From NCBI GenBank assembly GCA_013298265.1, contig JAAFHE010000082.1, positions 1 through 9,934 on the forward strand: 9,934 nt of DNA, read 5' to 3'. Each line of letters opens with the position of its first letter. Position 1 is the first letter of the stretch. This document shows positions 7,409 through 9,934 of this stretch, in pieces. The notes beneath the pieces were generated by a model. The model saw only the letters and a program-made list of their open reading frames with translations. It was not told the origin of the DNA and did not search any database. Made by a program: the position numbers and the translations under genes. This stretch comes from Lysobacterales bacterium. GTDB lineage: Bacteria > Pseudomonadota > Gammaproteobacteria > Xanthomonadales > Rhodanobacteraceae.

Positions 7409-7777
7409 ATGAAGTCCGATCCCGCCGCAGAACGCCGCCGCTTCACGCGCTTCACGTTCGAAGGCACGGTGCGCCTTTACTCGGGCACCGCCATGTGGGA
7501 AACCAAGCTCGTAGACGTTTCGCTCAAGGGTGTGCTGATCGAGCGACCCACGCAGTGGTCGGGCAAGATCGGCGGCGGCTACCGCATGGATCTGCGCATC
7601 AACAACAGCGTGATCATCAGCATGGGAGTGTCGATCGCCCACATCATGCCGCACCGCCTGGGCTGCCGCTGGGAAAAGATCGACCTGGACAGCTTTGCGC
7701 AACTCAAGCGTCTGATCGAGCTCAATCTCGGCGACCCGGCCCTGCTCAATCGCGAACTCTCGGCACTGGGCAACTGA
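7409..7777 (+). CDS. mapZ: Single-domain PilZ c-di-GMP receptor, MapZ-like
   Basis: PilZ domains bind the second messenger cyclic di-GMP. The 122-residue product is one PilZ domain with both binding signatures: RRFTR (10-14; RxxxR) and DVSLKG (36-41; DxSxxG). Its whole length resembles P. aeruginosa PA4608/MapZ (125 residues), including the distinctive C-terminal helix IDLDSFAQLKRLIELNLGD followed by NRELSALGN. In P. aeruginosa that protein, when loaded with c-di-GMP, binds the chemotaxis methyltransferase CheR1 and changes flagellar reversal. Whether it does so here is inference, as no chemotaxis gene is in the window. The protein is cytosolic, with no signal peptide or membrane helix. ATG 7409 gives the short charged N-terminus usual for the family; the ribosome binding site is poor. 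The gene stands between the ypjD-like and GNAT genes with about 100 bases on each side, so it may be its own unit. Confidence 0.88.
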   Translation: MKSDPAAERRRFTRFTFEGTVRLYSGTAMWETKLVDVSLKGVLIERPTQWSGKIGGGYRMDLRINNSVIISMGVSIAHIMPHRLGCRWEKIDLDSFAQLKRLIELNLGDPALLNRELSALGN

Positions 7778-7800
7778 ATCGATTGCCCGCACTCGTCCGT

Positions 7801-7816
7801 CCAGCGAGGGCGCTGG
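7801..7816. other. Short perfect hairpin between the PilZ and GNAT genes
   Basis: CCAGCG (7801-7806), the loop AGGG and CGCTGG (7811-7816) form a perfect 6-base-pair stem 24 bases after the PilZ stop codon. No T-run follows on the plus strand (CCAATCCC), so it is not a canonical intrinsic terminator. It could protect the mRNA 3' end or be chance. Confidence 0.35.
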
Positions 7817-7889
7817 CCAATCCCGACAGCCTGAATCGAAAAGCAGACTCGACCGTGGCTTTAGGTGCCGTGCTCCAGTAGGCTCCGGC

Positions 7890-8513
7890 ATGTTGCAACG
7901 CATGAAATCGTCCGCCAGTCGTACCGAGCCCATGAGCACCTACCGGTCCCGCCGCCCGCCCGAACGCCTGCGTTTCGGCGCTGCAAACGACGCACCCGTG
8001 CCGAATGGAGAGCTGTTGACCAGTCGCGACGGCACGCCGCTGCTTATTCGTCCCATTCATGCCGACGATGTTGCTGCATTGCAGCGCGGTTTCTCACGAC
8101 TGCAGCCCGAAGAAGTGCGCATGCGCTTCCTGCATACGCTGACGGAGCTGCCCGACCAGCTCGCCCAACGACTGTGCCGCCTCGATCCGGAGCAGGAGCT
8201 GGCCTTCGTCCTGGTCGATCGGGCCGAGAGCACCGAGCCTGAAATCTACGGCGTGGCACGCGCCTACATCGACACCAATACCGATGGCGCCGAATTCGCG
8301 CTGATCGTGCAGCGCCGCTTCACCGGTCAGGGCTTTGGCAGCCGGCTGCTGAACCGCGTCATCGATGCCTGCCGCGTCCGTGGCGTGCAGGAAATCTGGG
8401 GCGATGTGCTGGCCGAGAACCACGCCATGCTGGATCTCTGCGACGAGTTTGGTTTCCGTCGCGAAAGCGTGTTCCACGACGCGTCACTGACCCGCGTCCG
8501 CCTGCATCTCTGA
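7890..8513 (+). CDS. GNAT-family N-acetyltransferase, Pat-like single domain
   Basis: The 207-residue product has a polar, arginine-rich N-terminus (1-40) and then one GNAT domain. The start of the fold is RDGTPLLIRPIHADDVAALQ. Motif A, the acetyl-CoA pyrophosphate loop, is RFTGQGFGSRLL (143-154) with the GxGxG pattern, preceded by the strand EFALIV. Motif B is NHAMLDLCDEFGFRRES (177-193). The pattern resembles the C-terminal acetyltransferase domain of the large protein lysine acetyltransferase Pat/YfiQ, but the acyl-CoA-synthetase-like part is absent. It probably acetylates a protein lysine or a small amine using acetyl-CoA; the substrate cannot be told. ATGs at 7890, 7902 and 7932 are all possible. 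7890 is reported because TAGG lies at workable spacing before it; 7932 would remove 14 residues of no visible function. Confidence 0.83.
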   Translation: MLQRMKSSASRTEPMSTYRSRRPPERLRFGAANDAPVPNGELLTSRDGTPLLIRPIHADDVAALQRGFSRLQPEEVRMRFLHTLTELPDQLAQRLCRLDPEQELAFVLVDRAESTEPEIYGVARAYIDTNTDGAEFALIVQRRFTGQGFGSRLLNRVIDACRVRGVQEIWGDVLAENHAMLDLCDEFGFRRESVFHDASLTRVRLHL

Positions 8514-8565
8514 GCCCCGCAGCGGGCACCGCGGATCCACTCCCCTGAGCGCCAAGGCAACGCGC

Positions 8566-8571
8566 TAAACT
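8566..8571 (+). promoter_or_regulatory. Possible -10 box upstream of mfd
   Basis: TAAACT lies 52 bases before the mfd ATG and matches TATAAT at 4/6. No good -35 box is present at the right distance (best is CTGAGC at 8545-8550, 3/6). It is the only promoter-like hexamer I see in the 109 bases between the GNAT and mfd genes. Confidence 0.28.
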
Positions 8572-8583
8572 AGGCGGTCCTGC

Positions 8584-8604
8584 CGCCGGCCGCCTTGGCC
8601 GGCG
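8584..8604 (+). other. GC-rich perfect hairpin in the mfd leader
   Basis: CGCCGGCC (8584-8591), a five-base loop GCCTT and GGCCGGCG (8597-8604) form a perfect 8-base-pair stem composed only of G-C pairs. It ends 18 bases before the mfd ATG, close to the ribosome-loading zone, and no T-run follows, so it is not a simple terminator. It may lower translation of mfd, or it may be a relic of the end of the GNAT transcript. Confidence 0.5.
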
Positions 8605-8622
8605 ACGCCTATCTGTGCCGCG

Positions 8623-9934
8623 ATGACTCCGACTCTGCTCCGCCCGCCGCTACCCAAATCCGCCAAGGTCCGCCGCTTCTGGGAGAGCCCGCCGGGCTCC
8701 AGCCTCGCGCTGGTGCTCGAGGAAACCGGCCGCCATCACGCCGGCCTGGTCGTAGCCGTCACGCGCGACACCCATTCAGCCCATGCGCTGGAAACGGAGT
8801 TGGCCAGCTTCACCAGCGGCAGCACCGAAGTGTTGCATTTTCCCGACTGGGAAACCTTGCCTTATGACCTTTTCGCGCCGCATCCGGAAATCGTGTCGCA
8901 GCGCATCGCAACGCTGTACCGCCTGCCCGCGTTGACCCGCGGTCTGCTGGTGGTGCCGGTCGCGACGCTGATGCAGCGCCTGGCGCCGCGCAGCTACATC
9001 GGCGGCACGGGGCTTGCGCTGCAGGTCGGCCAGAAGCTCGAGCTCGGCGCGGAGCAGCGGCGCCTCGAGGCTGCCGGCTACCGCCACGTGCCGCAGGTGC
9101 TGGAACCGGGCGATTTCGCCGTGCGCGGCGCGCTCATCGACATCTACCCCATGGGTGCAGCCGAGCCGTATCGCATCGAACTGTTCGACGAGGAAATCGA
9201 GTCGATCCGCAATTTCGATGCGGAAACCCAGCGTTCGTTGCATAAAGTCGACTCGGTGCGCCTGCTGCCCGGGCGCGAATTCCCGCTGACCGACGAATCG
9301 GCCAAGAGCTTCCGCACCCGGCTGCGCGAACGTTTTCCGATCGATATCAGACGCTGTCCGCTGTACCAGGACATCCGGGAAGGAACGACACCAGCCGGTA
9401 TCGACTATTACCTGCCGCTGTTCTTCGCGCAGACCGAAACCCTGTTCGATTATTTCGCCGTCGATGCACTCTTCGTACTCGGCGATGGCGTGCTCGAGGC
9501 CGCCGAACAGTTCTGGCGCCAGACCGCCGACCGCTACGACCAGCGCGCGCACGACATCGAGCGTCCGGTGCTGCCACCGGCCGAGCTGTACCTCTCGCCC
9601 GAACAGTTACGCGAGCGGCTCAACCGCGAGCTGCGCGTCGACCTCGTCGCACGCGGCAGCAATGAGCATGTCCAGACGCTGGGCCTGCAGCCGGCGCCGG
9701 ACCTGCCGATCAACCGCAAGGGCGAACAGCCGGCCGAAGACCTGTCGCGCTTCCTCGCCGCCTACCCGGGACGCGTGCTGATCGCCGCCGAATCGGCCGG
9801 ACGACGCGAAGCCCTCATCGAGCAGCTACAGGCCGCTCACCTGCGCCCGCAGACCCTGGCCTCGTGGCAGGAATTCGCGCGCGGCGATGCGCCTTTCGCA
9901 ATCGCGGTCGCGTCGCTGCAGGCGGGCTTCGCGC
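8623..9934 (+). CDS. mfd: Transcription-repair coupling factor Mfd, N-terminal part (runs off the right edge)
   Basis: Mfd is a DNA translocase that removes RNA polymerase stalled at lesions and recruits UvrA for nucleotide excision repair. The frame is open from ATG 8623 to the window end, giving 437 residues of a protein of about 1150. They cover the UvrB-like module (domains 1a, 2 and 1b, about 1-350) and most of domain 3. Clear family segments are DWETLPYDLFAPH (75-87), VPVATLMQRL (111-120), AAGYRHVPQVLEPGDFAVRGAL with IDIYPMG (150-178), EPYRIELFDEEI (181-192) and TTPAGIDYYLPLFF (255-268). The UvrA-contact residues of the E. coli protein (Arg165, Arg181, Phe185) are kept here as Arg168, Arg184 and Phe188. 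The RNA-polymerase-binding and helicase domains lie outside the window. The N-terminus matches the family, supporting this ATG, but no clear ribosome binding site precedes it. Confidence 0.96.
   Translation, partial: MTPTLLRPPLPKSAKVRRFWESPPGSSLALVLEETGRHHAGLVVAVTRDTHSAHALETELASFTSGSTEVLHFPDWETLPYDLFAPHPEIVSQRIATLYRLPALTRGLLVVPVATLMQRLAPRSYIGGTGLALQVGQKLELGAEQRRLEAAGYRHVPQVLEPGDFAVRGALIDIYPMGAAEPYRIELFDEEIESIRNFDAETQRSLHKVDSVRLLPGREFPLTDESAKSFRTRLRERFPIDIRRCPLYQDIREGTTPAGIDYYLPLFFAQTETLFDYFAVDALFVLGDGVLEAAEQFWRQTADRYDQRAHDIERPVLPPAELYLSPEQLRERLNRELRVDLVARGSNEHVQTLGLQPAPDLPINRKGEQPAEDLSRFLAAYPGRVLIAAESAGRREALIEQLQAAHLRPQTLASWQEFARGDAPFAIAVASLQAGFA

Noticed and set aside
8776..9552. A 258-codon minus-strand frame opposite mfd.
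   Set aside because: It lies entirely within the conserved N-terminal part of mfd and has no recognisable feature of its own.

Overview
The window looks like ordinary chromosomal DNA of a high-GC gammaproteobacterium. The gene order ffh - rpsP - rimM - trmD - rplS, with a ypjD-type gene divergent from ffh, is a classic gammaproteobacterial block. The GC-rich codon use, together with a MapZ-like PilZ protein, fits the Lysobacterales (Xanthomonadales) or a similar lineage. That lineage assignment is an inference from gene content and composition, not a database match.

Layout, left to right. The left half is all on the minus strand. From the right, it begins with ffh (4997-6382, signal recognition particle GTPase). 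Next comes the ribosome-biogenesis operon rpsP (4567-4830), rimM (4039-4554), trmD (3215-4024) and rplS (2808-3191), with gaps of 12, 14 and 23 bases and a strong intrinsic terminator at 2761-2788. Beyond the terminator lies htpG (788-2671, bacterial Hsp90), preceded by a good candidate heat-shock (sigma-32) promoter at 2707-2734. A TPR-repeat protein follows 31 bases after htpG and runs off the left edge (1-756). The right half is on the plus strand: a ypjD-like integral membrane protein (6509-7309), a MapZ-like PilZ c-di-GMP receptor (7409-7777), a Pat-like GNAT acetyltransferase (7890-8513) and the first 437 codons of mfd (8623 to the right edge).

How the genes work together. The rpsP operon supplies two ribosomal proteins (S16, L19), a 30S maturation factor (RimM) and a tRNA methyltransferase (TrmD); ffh next to it serves co-translational membrane targeting. 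rpsP has its own sigma-70-like promoter (TTGAAT, 16-base spacer, TAGAAT). Start signals differ within the operon: rplS has a clear Shine-Dalgarno sequence, while trmD starts with GTG and rimM has a weak ribosome binding site. This would fit unequal output from one transcript. htpG sits behind the terminator as a separate heat-shock unit that probably carries the TPR gene with it. The plus-strand genes are functionally unrelated and look like separate or loosely linked units.

No non-coding stretch exceeds about 170 bases. I found no mobile element, CRISPR array, tRNA, rRNA or attachment site. I found no convincing undescribed system. The items worth a second look are regulatory sites and the MapZ/GNAT pair. 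The many long open frames opposite htpG, ffh, trmD and mfd are compositional shadows.
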